Assembly (NCBI GenBank): GCA_964017045.1
Contig: OZ024808.1
Span: forward strand, 8,007,284 to 8,071,283
Reading direction: 5' to 3'
Length of the DNA: 64,000 bases
Origin: Omphiscola glabra
Lineage: Eukaryota > Mollusca > Gastropoda > Lymnaeidae
Both the position numbers and the translations under genes were made by a program. Below, piece after piece: positions 1-11,399 of the stretch (positions within the stretch are counted from its first letter, which is position 1; each line of letters begins with the position of its first letter). The notes beneath the pieces are model-generated. The model did no database searches, was not told where the DNA came from, and was given only the letters and a program-made list of their open reading frames with translations.

Positions 1-50
1 AGTAAAAACTGTTGGATGTGCGTTGTAACTACGCTTGGGGGTGTGTAGTA

Positions 51-200
51 CTGTGTTGGGACTACCTTTCGTGTGCTGTCTTAATTTGATGTTTATGTAG
101 GGCTGTGTTGGGAGTTGGGACTACCTTTCGCGTGTTGTCTTAATTTGATGTTTATGTAGGGGCTGTGTTGGGACTACCTTTAGTGTGTTGTCTTAATTTG
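51..200. repeat. Tandem repeat, unit about 52 bp, nearly three copies
   Basis: Units begin with CTGTGTTGGG at 51, 103 and 163, followed by ACTACCTTTCG and TTAATTTGATG. The second copy carries an 8-base internal duplication. The array lies in the intron after the donor at 258. Confidence 0.85.
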
Positions 201-250
201 GCTAACTGAATATGTTATGAAACAAGGAACACATGAACAAATTGAGTGTC

Positions 251-260
251 GTACTCACCA
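251..260 (-). other. Splice donor ending the large exon
   Basis: On the minus strand the junction reads GAAGATG|GTGAGTAC, with the intron starting at 258. It closely matches the metazoan donor consensus and interrupts the open frame just before its run-out, in phase 1. Confidence 0.7.
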
Positions 261-3200
261 TCTTCGCTCTCCTGCTTGGACAAGCTCGGGACCAGGCTCT
301 GGGCCCTCTTCCTCGCGATGACGTCATGCGGCACCCAAAACTTCTCGCTGGCGTCGCTTCCGGGGGCGACCGGTGAACTGGGGCTCGAACCCATTCTCTT
401 ACTCCCCAACAGCCATTCGGCGCGAACGCTCGCGGCTCTAGGTAAGCCGCCACCACCTGGACCACCTGGACTCCCCGAACGGCTAGCCCCGCCTACACTC
501 GCCATGCACTTGGCCGCGAGCCGCTGCAGCCAACCAGCGCCTTCAGGGGGGCTGGAGGAGAACTCGGCGGTCACCTCTCCTGTGACAGGGAGGTCTGTTG
601 TCTGGGTGCCGGTGTTGGACGTCTTACCGATGGTGCGGGGCGTGGCCTGTACCCCGACGGTCTTCGTGGGCAGGTCGAGGGAACAGTTCCCGGAGTCGGT
701 TAGCTGTTCCCGGTCAGTAGACGACAAAGGGGTGACCTGACAGGACTGGTCAGTTGAAAGTTCGTCACCGCGAGATTTCTTCGACTTCGGCGAAAGGCTT
801 CTGGTGGCCTTCAGACACAGGGAAAGGGAAATCTCAGAGTTTTTCGTGTCTGGGCTGTAATCGAATCCTTTTTCGTTTTTTCGAGACTTAGGTGAGGGCG
901 ACTTGGCACGCTTTTTCTCACCGGATGGAGGCGATGACGTCACCGGGTCGATATTAACCGACGATTGTTTCAAAATGCTCTTGTAATTGTCCGAAGTTTT
1001 CGATTTCGGGAGTCCGTTTTTGGCCTGCTTGTTGAGAACCGCTGCTAGTTGTTCGGAATGTCCGGCTTTGGAAGAATTGGAGATACTATCGCAGGAGTCC
1101 GAAAATCCGGCGAACGACGAATGTCTCCTGGCTCCCTGCTTGAGAACCGATTTCAAGGCCGGGGACACCTTCTCCCCCACAGTGTTATCGTCCCAGCTAA
1201 CGATTGGCTGGAACTGAACGGTGGCTGTCTTTTTACCGGACTTGATATTTCCGGCGACGATGATGGTGTTGTTCGGGGAGGGCTTAACGTTCGTGGTGGC
1301 GCTGCTGGTGGTGTTAGTCCCGGTAGTTTGAGAACCGCCCGCTGCTGTTGTCGTCGTTGCCGACGCACGTTGGAGCAGTGAATCCGGAGAGTCGAGCCCA
1401 ACGAAACACGCAGCGCTGCTCACGGCTGTGGCGACCAACTGCCGGCTGGCCACTTGGGCGATAGGGGCGACGAACTCGCTACCGCCGACGGCACCTCCGC
1501 AAGTTCCAATTACCCCAGCACCTCCCGACGCGGCTGACACGGCGTCAGGGCCAGAAGTGGTCGCGTCATTACAAGACGTGTCGTTTGGGGCGCAGCGGTT
1601 GACCTGATCAGGAGTCTGACAGCATGCGTCTCCTGTAGAGTCGACCGACGAAGGGTTGTGAGCTGATGGCGTCGACACGAGCTGTAGTGGCTGTGATGCG
1701 TCTTTATCGAAAAATTTCCTCCTGGCATCCCAGCCGAGGCCGCAGCCCATAGGAGGGCTAACGTCACTGACAGCCTTGGGCGTGCAGTTAATTTTATTTC
1801 CTAATTTCCCCTCGCCGCCTCCTCCCCCACCGCTGTCTTTATCCTTGCTAATATGAAAGGGGAATTTTTTCCTACGTTTATCACAGAGTGCCTGATCGTC
1901 CAGACTACACGATAATCCAGTACCGGATTGGGCCGGTGTGATAGCGCTGTCCCCGCCCTCTTCCTCGTCTCCGTCCCCCCACAAGTTGTGGATCTGTTTG
2001 ACGAGGGCGGCTACGCTGCTGGCGTCCGAGGACTTGCGCCCCTGGAACCGCAGCCTCCCAAGTTTGGACTTGGCGGAGACCAGGGTCCGCTCGTCCGTCA
2101 GTGAACCTCGCCTGCCGTCGCTGAAGAGACGCCGAGGGACCGGGGTGAGGCCCGTGTCGGAGAACTTTCTCCGCCCTCGGTAGTTGGCGGGAGGGGCGTC
2201 CGAGATGGTCTTCTTCGTGGGCGAATCCAACCCGCTGCCGTACGGATGGGTAATCTGGTGTTTTGGGGACGTTTTCAGGGGCGAAGACTTGTCGGATGGC
2301 TGTTGGGAGAGGTAGGGCGGAGGTGATGACGGGGAAGACGACGATAGTATACGCCCGGCCTTCTGTTTAGATGACGAATCCGCCGAGGACGACGATGAGG
2401 AGTTGGACGATGAATTCACAACCGATTTGAACAAGGCGCGCCTCACGGGCGACGGAGACTTTCTCACCTTCTGAGGTAAAGGCGACTTCCTGCCTGTGGC
2501 TTGTTCGATGAACAAATGGTTACACGTACCGTACGAGCCTCGCCTGCCTCTGTCCGCCTCGGGCACGGGTAGTGTACCTTTCTCATCACTGCTCGTGGAC
2601 GATGACCGCTCGGAACGCCTTGAGCTCACTAACTCCTCCTTCACGGCGCCTTTCTTTTTCGAATCTGTCATCGACCTCACCACCGGGACGCTGCTGTAAT
2701 CACCGCTTCCAGCTTGCTGCGGCGCGCCCCCCGCAAAACCCCCTGCGCCCTCGCTGGCACCACCACCACTCGTGGCCAGCCCACCCGCGCTCGCTACCGT
2801 CCTGAATTTTCCTTGCGGGTCCCGCTCAACGCTGTCCGAGTGAATTTTTTGCTCTATATCTGACACTGGCGATCTCCTCAGTATCTGCTGGGCTGCCCTG
2901 GTAAATCCACCGAAACCGGTGCTATTAACAGCGCTCGCCGTGCCCGCGCCACTCAGCGTCTCATTATCACCGCTGGGGCCATCAATGCCCTCGTTACATT
3001 TCCTCAAACTGTCCGCGTTATCTTTAAAAAAATATCTGCTCGCGGACTTGTCCCCGCTCTCGACTTGGTCCGCGCCGTCATTAGTTTCAGCGCCCAAACT
3101 CTTTTTATTGATTTCCCCGGCTGATCTTTTCACAGTCAGGTATTGATGGGCGTGGAGGTGTTGCGACTGGTAGGCCTGGGGCACCACGAAGGGCTGGGTC

Positions 3201-5764
3201 TCCCTGCCACCTCCCACGAGGGCCTTCCCAATGTTGCTGTTGGGCCCACCCGGACTTTTCAACCGGTCTCCGCCGCAGCCGGCCGCGGTGGAGGTATCGA
3301 TGTTCGGCGCACCCTTGCGATCGATCGGAGTCGCCGGCGGATTGTTGCCGGCGCTCACGTCGTCCGCGGTGAACCGGCCACCACCCCCCGCTGCGCCGCC
3401 CTCACCGGTGCCACCTCCCGCGCTAAAACTACAGGAATTATCTCCACCTGCGTTGTTGACCGTAGCGGTTGTGAGCGCGGTCAAGTGAGTCCGAGGCGCG
3501 TCTTTGCTGTTGTTGTTGTTTTGCTGTTGCTGTAGTTGCTGCTGCTGTTGAAACTGGTGCTGCTGTTGCCCGCTCCACCACAAGCCCGCGTGGCGTTTGG
3601 GCACGGTGCTCGTGGCCAAGGGATCGGATCGTGTGGCCGAGCAGATAGCGTGTTGGGCGGCGAACCCCGCCACTGGCGAGGGCGAGAGTGGCTTGAGCAA
3701 ATGTGATGATGTGGGATTCGGAATGGAAGAGGTGGAGAGTGAAAGCTTCCCCACGGCGCCCGCTGCAATTTTTAGCGATTGCTGTTGTTGTTGTTGTACT
3801 TGCTGCTGTGGATAATACTGCTGCCTTCCTGGCGTGGTCGGTGTTGGCGGTTGTGTCTTTGGGGACGTGGAGGAAGAGCCTCCCACGGCAGGTGAAAGTT
3901 TGTTCGAGAAATGCCGGAAAAATTTACCGAGCTTCTCTATCCCCGCCGACCTGGGAGCAGGGGAGAGATATCCGGGACTTCTCTCTATCCCTGAATCCTG
4001 GGACGCTGTTGAGAATGTGCTGGTGACGAGTTTGTGCTCGCGCTGGCTCTCAGTAACTTCCCCTGATTTGGCCGCGTTATCACACGCACTGATTAGCTGA
4101 GAACTCTGCTTATCGCCCGAGGCGTTGCCGAGCCAACTCGAGAGGAAGCTTCCTCCTGAAGAAGTTTTGCTAATGAGCGTCGGATGGGGAGAAACGGCAC
4201 CCCCACCCGTTTTCGGTCCACTGTCCTCGCCAAATTTACCAGCGGCGGCTCCGGTGACTTTGCTGGGGGCGGAAGTATCCAAAACACCACCACTTTTGCT
4301 GTCCCCGGAAAACGAGTCCAGGGGTGTGGGGGAGGGCACTTTATTTGCACGCCCCACCGGCGACCGTAAACCTCCTTCGCTTTTAAACGTGGGAAGCAAC
4401 TGTGACGACGATGTCGGCGACACCAACAGAGGCCCTACCGGCGGCGTCGGTAAAAACAGCAGAGACTGGTCAGCGCTGACCTGCCCGATTTTCGCGCTGA
4501 CCTCCGACTCCTTACTGCCAACGTTACTGCTAACTTTACTGCCACTAACATTGCTGCTGCCCGTGTTCCGCTGACGACCCCGGGCCCTCGAGGCGGCATT
4601 CCTGGACCCTCTGCGCTGGGGACCGAGAATGTTTTTTGTTGCTGTTGTGTCCAACGTTTGGGCGTTGACCGGGGGCGAGGACGGCCCTTCCCGGACGCTG
4701 CTGATGTCGCCCCACCAGTAGGGCGCGATGGCCGGAATGTTGTGAGGATTGGTGAGCCGCTGCCGGTTAAAATGACAAACGAGATAGTTCGGATCCTGGT
4801 AAAAGTATTTGAACGCGTCGTTGGAAGGCGGGGTAACTTTCTCCTCCAGTACGGGCGTCAGGGCAGACGGTACTTGAGCGACGGACGCTTGACGCTGAAA
4901 CTGCTGCTGGAGTTGCTGCTGGCGTTGCTGCTCCTCCTGCCAGTGCCTGAGGGCTAACACCAGTTCGTCCTCGCTGTCGCTTTCGTCGGCGTTTTCATCA
5001 TCCTCGCTGCTCGTGACATACTCCTGCATAGAGAGGTCCTCATAGTGTTCCTGCAGGAGCTGCTCGTCCTGCCATTTTTTTAAGGCAAGGACAATGTCCT
5101 CGTCGTCCCCGTCCGCCTCGTTGACGAAATCCTCATCGCTCTCTTCTAGCACCTTCTTCTCTGGGTCGCTACTGCTGTCCTCCTCAGAGTCCTTGACGTA
5201 ACCGTACCACAGATCCGTATCGACTATAATGTTGCTGCGAGTTAACCGCAACGGCTGTCGTGTCTGGTGCGGCTGCTGCAGTTGATGCTGTTGTTGTGGC
5301 TGCTGTTGCGGCGGTGCGCGTGGCTGGGGTGACCGCTGAGGTAGGTAGATGTTCCCGTGCTGTCGCCAGCCACCAGCCTGCTCGTAATGACGTGCTAACC
5401 TCGTGCCGCAGTCCGCGTCCAACCATTCCAACACCCTCATTGATCGCTCGAAACGACTGTCCTGTTTCCGAGGTCGGTCCTCCGCGCGCCGACTCTTTCC
5501 GCCTCGCGTCTTTGTCTCATTTAACGGGGATTTCACTCGCGTTTTCTCACCCCCGTCGCAGTCCTCCCCCCGCCTGGGGTCGCCCCTCCACCCCTCATTC
5601 AGCAATGACTTTAGCAGTTTTTTATCCATTTCGTCGAGCAGATCCATTGTGACGGCGCCCCGCTCCCTCCCCGGCCTCACCGGAGTCTGGTCACTCACGT
5701 GCCTCCTCCTACCGGTGTCACCGCCTCCCCCCGGCTTCTTCCCTCCATCATCCGCTAGCAGCAT
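259..5764 (-). CDS. Large 5' coding exon of an unrecognised, mostly disordered protein (gene continues off the left edge)
   Basis: An open frame of 1,849 codons runs on the minus strand from ATG at 5764. It should be read as an exon: at 258-251 the minus strand reads GTGAGTAC, a near-consensus splice donor, so coding ends at 259 in phase 1 after residue 1835, and the last 14 codons to the stop at 215 are intronic. An in-frame TAG lies 24 bases upstream of the first ATG. A second ATG at 5647 (residue 40, MDLLDEMDKKLL) has A at -3 and G at +4 and is my preferred start. Visible features are Gln-rich tracts (about 149-170, 645-665, 730-755), an acidic block (about 188-265) with two related VLALxxWQxEQ motifs, an aromatic block (about 311-355, with PYWWGD), many Ser/Gly/Pro-rich disordered stretches, basic RRxS-type possible kinase sites (about 1073, 1201-1228, 1548), and a conserved-looking block at 1806-1835 (FWVPHDVIARKRAQSLVPSL). 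I see no catalytic domain, signal peptide or membrane segment. It could be a cytoskeletal or signalling scaffold, but that is a guess. Codon-like structure and GC content differ sharply from the repeats to the right. Confidence 0.8.
5641..5653 (-). promoter_or_regulatory. Strong initiation context at the second ATG
   Basis: The minus strand reads GTCACAATGG, with A at -3 and G at +4, which is strong by Kozak criteria. The first ATG at 5764 has G at -3 and C at +4. The second start would remove 39 Gly/Arg-rich residues. This is sequence context only; no transcript evidence is available. Confidence 0.45.
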
Positions 5765-6785
5765 ACCATCCCCATCAGCGCCAGCCTAAATCTGCTGGTT
5801 TATCCATCCACAGCGAACTCAACTTGCGCGCTCGTTCCTTTCCCATTATCGCGTCTCAGATTCGATTTGCTCCCCGAGAATGGGGAGATAATGTTTTTGC
5901 CCGTCCCCCCCCACCCAACTTTCCTAACCAAGGTTCCACGGTGCGGTGTTGTCCCGGCGCCCCCCGCTCCCCACATCCTCAAGATGCTCTCACGTGGCCA
6001 TTGTTCGCCCCCCGGGGGGTACTCGACTCACTCCGAAAATAGCCGATATCGACACAGGGAGGCGTGGTGACTTTGAGTGGTGGCCCGCCCTCCACACTTC
6101 CTGAAGGTACCGACTATTCCAGCTTTCACCACAAGTCCGATGCCGTCATGTCCTACAGAAACCACGTCTGATTACACCTACGACGAGCTGATATGACGAA
6201 TCAACGCCCACCGGAACAGTCGATACTAAAACCATCTGGTCTGTTGTGTCCCCATCCATAACATTTACGATATCTTTAAGTGAATCGCACAAGAGATTCG
6301 TTCTCTCCAAGATCTTGACCCTCGGACCCTCCTCGCCCGACAAGGAATAAAAGACAACTCACTGTTACCACAAGCGAAGGGGTACACAGACGCTGCCTTT
6401 GGTTAAACGGCACGGCAATGAATAGACTCGGGTAACGAGTGTTGGGAGGACTCGTCAGAGTACACAGCCATTCACCGAGCCCAATAACGAGGGTAAAAAA
6501 TTCCGTTTTTTTCTCCACCCCCCATCTTCTCTTGCTACAAATTTGATCTTGTTAACTGGAAGGCAGAAGGAAAGGACGTGTCGTGATAAGGGCAGCATTT
6601 CATGTCTTTCGATGGAAGACTAAACCCGTTCTATTTCGGTGATTCTATTACGTCGCGTCTGCTTCTATGGCTTTACTCTTCTTGTGGCTCTCTATTCATC
6701 CGCTTTAACTTCCTCTACAGTGTTGACTGCTTTTAAAAGAAGGGGGGGGGGGCACATTTTTAAACTTTCTGTTTGATTGGGGGAA
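5765..6785. other. 5' flank of the large exon, no gene seen
   Basis: The part nearest the exon is GC- and CpG-rich with C runs and would hold the 5' UTR or promoter, but I see no convincing TATA box or polypyrimidine-tract acceptor. The rest is unremarkable unique sequence with a G10 run near 6741. Confidence 0.4.
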
Positions 6786-7152
6786 TGTTTCAATCAGTGA
6801 GGGTGGCGATTTGTGATGTTACAATCACTGAGAGTGGCGAGTTGAAATATTGCAATCACTGAGGCTGGATGGTTGACGTGTTACAATCACTGAAGGTGCA
6901 TGGTTGACGTGTTACAATCATTGAGAGTGGATAGTTGACGTGTTACAATCACTGAAGGTAGATGGCTGACGTGTTACACTCACTGATGGTGGATGGTTGA
7001 TATGTGTTACAATCACTGAGGGCGGATGGTTGAAGTGTTACAATCACTGAGGGCGGATGGTTGAAGTGTTACAATCACTGAGGGCGGATGGTTGAAGTGT
7101 TACAATCACTGAAGGCGGATGGTTGAAGTGTTACAATCACTGATGGTGACGA
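6786..7152. repeat. 31-bp tandem repeat, about 11 copies
   Basis: The unit contains GGATGGTTGAAGTG and TTACAATCACTGA. Copies at about 7016-7140 are nearly identical at 31-base spacing, while those at the left edge are degenerate. Confidence 0.9.
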
Positions 7153-7611
7153 GCTGAAGTGCTCCAAAGACTTAGAGGGTTGGGGTTGTCATGGATTATG
7201 AAGATCAAAATGTGACAGGTTGACCAATTTAGAGCGGGTGTCTATGGTTGTCAAACGTTGTAATGTATTTATTTTGCGTGGACTAAAATGGCATCAGGGG
7301 TTAAAGGTCATTTCCTCATTCGTGTGGTGTCATTTTTTGACAGCTGCCCTGGAGATGACAAAGACAAGAGGGCATTGTGAATCTTTAATAAAAGTAAAAA
7401 ATTATTGATTATTTTGTTGGATAGAAACATTCACAAATTTGAACTATGACAGAAAAATTCACACATTTTGAACTGTGACAGACACATTCACAAATTTGAT
7501 CTTTGACAGAATCATATACATTAAATGATTAATTACAGTACATTTAAAAGTAACGGTTTAAATGTATAACTATTCGTGAAATAAACCTAAATTCAAAACT
7601 ATTTCCTTCAA

Positions 7612-8243
7612 CGTTGGATTAACAACACTAGGACAACAAGTTGAATTAACAATATAAGTACAACAAGTTGAATAAAAACACTAGTACAACAAGTTGGATT
7701 AACAACACAAGTACAACAAGATGAATTTACAGCACAAGTACAACAAGTTGGATTAACAACACAAGTACAACAAGTTTAATTAACAACACAAGTACAACAA
7801 GGTGTATTAACAACACTAGTACAACAAGTTGGATTAACAACACTAGTACAACAAGTTGTATTAACAACACTAGTACAACAAGTTGAATTAACAACACAAG
7901 TACAACAAGTTGAATTAACAACACTAGTACAACAAGTTGAATTAAAACAACACTAGTACAACAAGTTGAATTAACAACGCTAGTACAACAAGTTGGATTA
8001 AAACACAAGTACAACAAGTTAGATAAAAACAAAAGTGCAACAAGTCGATTAAGAGCACAAATACAAAATGTTGCATTAACAACATAAGTACAACAATTTG
8101 AATTAACAACACTAGTACAACAAGTTGGATTAACAACACTAGTACAACAAGTTGGATTAACAACACTAGTAAAACAAGTTGGATTAACAACACTAGTAAA
8201 ACAAGGTTGATTAACAACACAAGTACAAGAGGTTGGATTAACA
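7612..8243. repeat. 27-bp tandem repeat, about 23 copies
   Basis: The core is ACAACAAGTTGGATTAAC followed by AACACTAGT. Variation is mostly at GGATT/GAATT and CTAGT/CAAGT. The open frames here reflect a unit length divisible by three. Confidence 0.92.
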
Positions 8244-8254
8244 ATACTTTGGCT

Positions 8255-8566
8255 ATGTCAGGAGCATTAGGAGCATTGTCACAGTGTTTTTGACTCTGTC
8301 AGTAGCACTTAGAAGCACTGTCACAGTGTTTTTGACTCTTTTAGTAGCACTTACAAGCACTGTCACGGTGTTTTGTAATCTGTCAGTAGCACTTAGAAGC
8401 ACTGTCAAAGTACTTTTGACTCTGCCAGTAGCACTTAAAAGCACTATCACAGTTTTCTGACTTTTGACTCTGTCAGTAGCACCTAGAAGAACTGTGACAG
8501 TGGTTTTGAATCTGCCAGGAGCACTTCGAAGAACTGTCACAGTGTTTCTGCGGCTCTGTCAGAAGA
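8255..8566. repeat. 42-bp tandem repeat, about 7 copies
   Basis: The unit has TTTTGACTCTGTCAGTAGC then AGAAGCACTGTCACAGTG. It directly abuts the preceding 27-bp array but is unrelated to it. Copy identity is moderate, with single-base and short indel differences. Confidence 0.88.
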
Positions 8567-9300
8567 AGCAAGCCTCGGTTACCTATACCATCAACCTTAC
8601 ACTTACTTCCAATAAATCCACGCGCCTTACACATCACTTGAAGGCCGCTGTAAACAATGCGACGCGTGTAGACATGAAACTAAAGCACACCTGTACTAAA
8701 TATAGACGTATCGACGCTCATTGATCTACCTTCTTTGACCAGCTGGGTGTGACCTTGACACTCTCAAAAGTTAAGTCAACAGTTCATGCACGGCCACACA
8801 ACTGGAGTGTTCGAAATAAACACGTGTGGCCCTTGACCCCCGTGGCGTGGTTAATCCAAAATAAAAATTTAAAACATAAATTCTGAAACGTTAACAATAA
8901 CAATTGTTCCAAAAATGTTCAAGGAAAGTCACCCCCCCCCCCCCCACACACACACACCATATGTAAACATACAAACAATATCCCTTATAAATGCACAGAC
9001 ACACTTGGCCTACATATGCTAACGCACACACATACTTTCACAATAAACGCGACGACAGTGGGGCAGACCTGTTTACTACCCTCAAACTCTTAAAATCGTA
9101 CATCATCACAAAAACTTACAGTACATATAATGTACACATTTCAAAATCGTACATGGTACGCCAAAATCGTAAGAGTGAGCAGGTTGTGGTGGGGTTTTTG
9201 CCGTGAAGATTACAGATAAACGACAGTCGAGCACAATTTAACGCTAACACTCCATTGACATTGCGTACTCTTGTATCATTACGGTGTTATATCACATCTT
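8567..9300. other. Non-coding stretch, no gene seen
   Basis: A/T-rich unique sequence with a C run followed by CA dinucleotides at about 8931-8957. Open frames are short and show no recognisable motif. Confidence 0.4.
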
Positions 9301-9460
9301 ATAAAATATAAAAGTCAAGCATTCCATTTCAGTCATCTAAAACTCAATTATTCTATTTCAGTCACGTAAAATGTAAAATTCAAGTATTCCATTTCGGGCA
9401 TACCAAAGTCAAGTATTCATTTTCAGTCATATTATGCCCACTGTTATATTTCAGTCATAC
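9300..9460. repeat. Degenerate tandem repeat, about 35 bp
   Basis: Three to four imperfect copies centre on AAGTCAAGTATTCCATTTCAG (20-base core), with variable spacing and substitutions. It looks like an old decayed array. Confidence 0.5.
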
Positions 9461-9492
9461 GGGCAACAGATTTAGTCCAGCATCTTCTAGAG

Positions 9493-9684
9493 CAGCGCTT
9501 GTCCAAATGGTGGTCTGGGGGCCAGCGCCGGTCCGTGAGCAATACGATGCCGGTCCGCACACTATACATTTTAATAATTTTGTTCAATAAAAAGAAAACA
9601 TATATTTAAAAGCTGGAACCGGTCCCCCCCCCCCCCCCAAACTTACAAGTTTGGGAACCAAACTTACAAGTTTGGGAACTGTTG
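9493..9684. mobile_element. hAT-like non-autonomous DNA element
   Basis: The 192-bp segment starts with CAGCGCTTGTCCAAATGG and its reverse complement starts with CAACAGTTCCCAAACTTG, an imperfect inverted repeat with a CA(G/A) end typical of hAT elements. It is flanked by TTCTAGAG and TTCTAGTC, an 8-bp pair matching at six positions and resembling hAT target preference. The interior has GGTCCGTGAGC and a C15 run. There is no coding capacity. Family assignment is inference from ends and duplication length. Confidence 0.55.
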
Positions 9685-9699
9685 TTCTAGTCAACCTTT

Positions 9700-10690
9700 G
9701 ACGACCATATCTGGTCACAAAGTCCCAGCTAACCTCCCACACACCCCACTAATTACTCACCAAACCGCACCCAATTCCCAAACAAAAGCCAACCATACCC
9801 CAAACAACCCACCAAAACCCCCTAACAACCCACCCAAACCCCCTAACAACTCACCAATCCCTCTGACGACCCACACAAAAAGGCCAAAACGTCCCACCTC
9901 ACACGCAGAAGGGACGTATTGGTCAACATGTTTACTTCTCTGGTACAGATCAACAGATAAGATTTACTGTGTACCTAGGACCTGTACCAATGTGTGTATT
10001 GGACGACAGCTGTTGCCGCCAGAGTTCAACAGAGTTCAAACCCTCGCAGCTGTGGTGTAGCCATGGCGGAAAGAATTATTGTATTTTTATTTTTTTTAAT
10101 GTGTCTATATTTGAATGGCGGGTTGAACTTCCACGAAGAGACCGTTGGGTTTATTTATAGAATCTTTTAATAACGGTAAGAGGACGTAACGGTAACGGTA
10201 GCGTGCCGATAGGAACAAGGGAGTTTTTTGTTTGGACCTCTGATGCAGGATGCATTTCTAAATATGGCTCTGGCATTTGGCCCAATTCACGTATAGCAAC
10301 ATGGTTCATCACATAGACCCAGCGGTGCATTGCAAAATTCGTAACATAGGGTTCGCAATTAGTATGTCCCCTTATGCCATATCGGTCACCGCCCCAGTCA
10401 GGCATATTTTGAACTGACGGTTCGCACGAACCTGACCGAACCGGCTCCAAACCACCGCTGCATAGACCTAAATAGTATGTCTCAACCCCCACACCCCATC
10501 CTGTGCCCCATTTACACTCCATAGAATGTCCGGTGTTATGACGTCATCATGAGTTAACCGATAATTTGTTCCGCTTTTAAATTATTTTTTTAAAATAGGT
10601 GTGTTCGCTATTGAAAGAATATGATCATTAATGGTAATGGTGAGAACTGTTTGAAATAAATTAAAAACATCTGATGAATTGATAATGTCT
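9700..10690. other. Non-coding stretch, no gene seen
   Basis: A short C/A-rich direct repeat (CCCCCTAACAACCCACC-like) lies at about 9780-9870. The remainder is unique sequence with small, unconvincing open frames on both strands. Confidence 0.4.
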
Positions 10691-10692
10691 AG

Positions 10693-11150
10693 ATTTTTTG
10701 GAGAAGGGGTTTTGGGGTGGAGAGGGGTTGTGTGGTGGAGACGGGGTGTGGGTGGAGACGGGGCGTGGGGTGGAGAGAGGTTGTGTGGTGGAGACGGGGC
10801 GTGGGTGGAGACGGGGCGTGGGGTGGAGAGGGGTTGTGTGGTGGAGACGGGGCGTGGGGTGGAGAGGGGTTGTGTGGTGGAGACGGGGTGTGGGTGGAGA
10901 CGGGGCTTGGGGTGGAGAGGGGTTGTGTGGTGGAGACAGGGCGTAAGGGTGGAGACGGGGCGTGGGGTGGACAGGGGGTGTGTGGTGGAGACGGGGCGTG
11001 GGGTGGGGAGGGGGTTTGGGATGGAGAGGGGGGTGTGGTGTGGACAAGGGGTGTGGGTTGAACAGGGGGCGTGGGGTGGACACGGAGCGCGGGGTGGAGA
11101 GGGGGTGTGGGGTGGAGAGGTGTGGCTAGGGGTGGACAGGGGGCGTCGTT
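10693..11150. repeat. G-rich 36-bp minisatellite with strong strand asymmetry
   Basis: The plus strand is almost free of C: units combine GGGGCGTGGGGTGGAGAG with GGGGTTGTGTGGTGGAGAC. Frequent GGGG runs separated by 3-8 bases give G-quadruplex potential. The many Trp/Gly/Arg open frames here are repeat artefacts. Confidence 0.9.
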
Positions 11151-11199
11151 TATTATTTATTATTATTGTAATTTTTTGTTTCTTTTTTACACCATGCAC

Positions 11200-11387
11200 C
11201 AGGGCCGGCCTTAGGCCACTGCAACCTATGCGACCGCAATGGGCCCCGCACTTTCATAGGCCCCGCCCCGAATTTATTTTCTAATACAAAACCTTAATTT
11301 TTCACTTATTATCCTTATCCTCTACCCAGAATGGACCCCGCGCAATCCGTTTCGCATAGGGCCCCGCAATTGTTAGGGTCGGCCCTG
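11200..11387. mobile_element. hAT-like MITE, family M1, copy 1
   Basis: A 188-bp element begins CAGGGCCGGCCTTAG and ends with the complement of CAGGGCCGACCCTAA. Flanks are CCATGCAC and CTATGCAC, an 8-bp duplication with one mismatch. The interior contains GGCCCCGCACTTTCATAGG and is nearly identical to the copy at 47815-48001. Terminal CAGGG and an 8-bp duplication indicate the hAT superfamily. Confidence 0.85.
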
Positions 11388-11399
11388 CTATGCACCATA

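Noticed and set aside
215..258. The last 14 codons of the large frame (to the stop at 215) as coding
   Set aside because: A consensus donor GTGAGT at 258 makes them intronic read-through.
246..5652. Plus-strand frames opposite the large exon (up to 164 codons)
   Set aside because: Shadows of a GC-rich coding exon; composition and length fit antisense open frames, with no independent motif.
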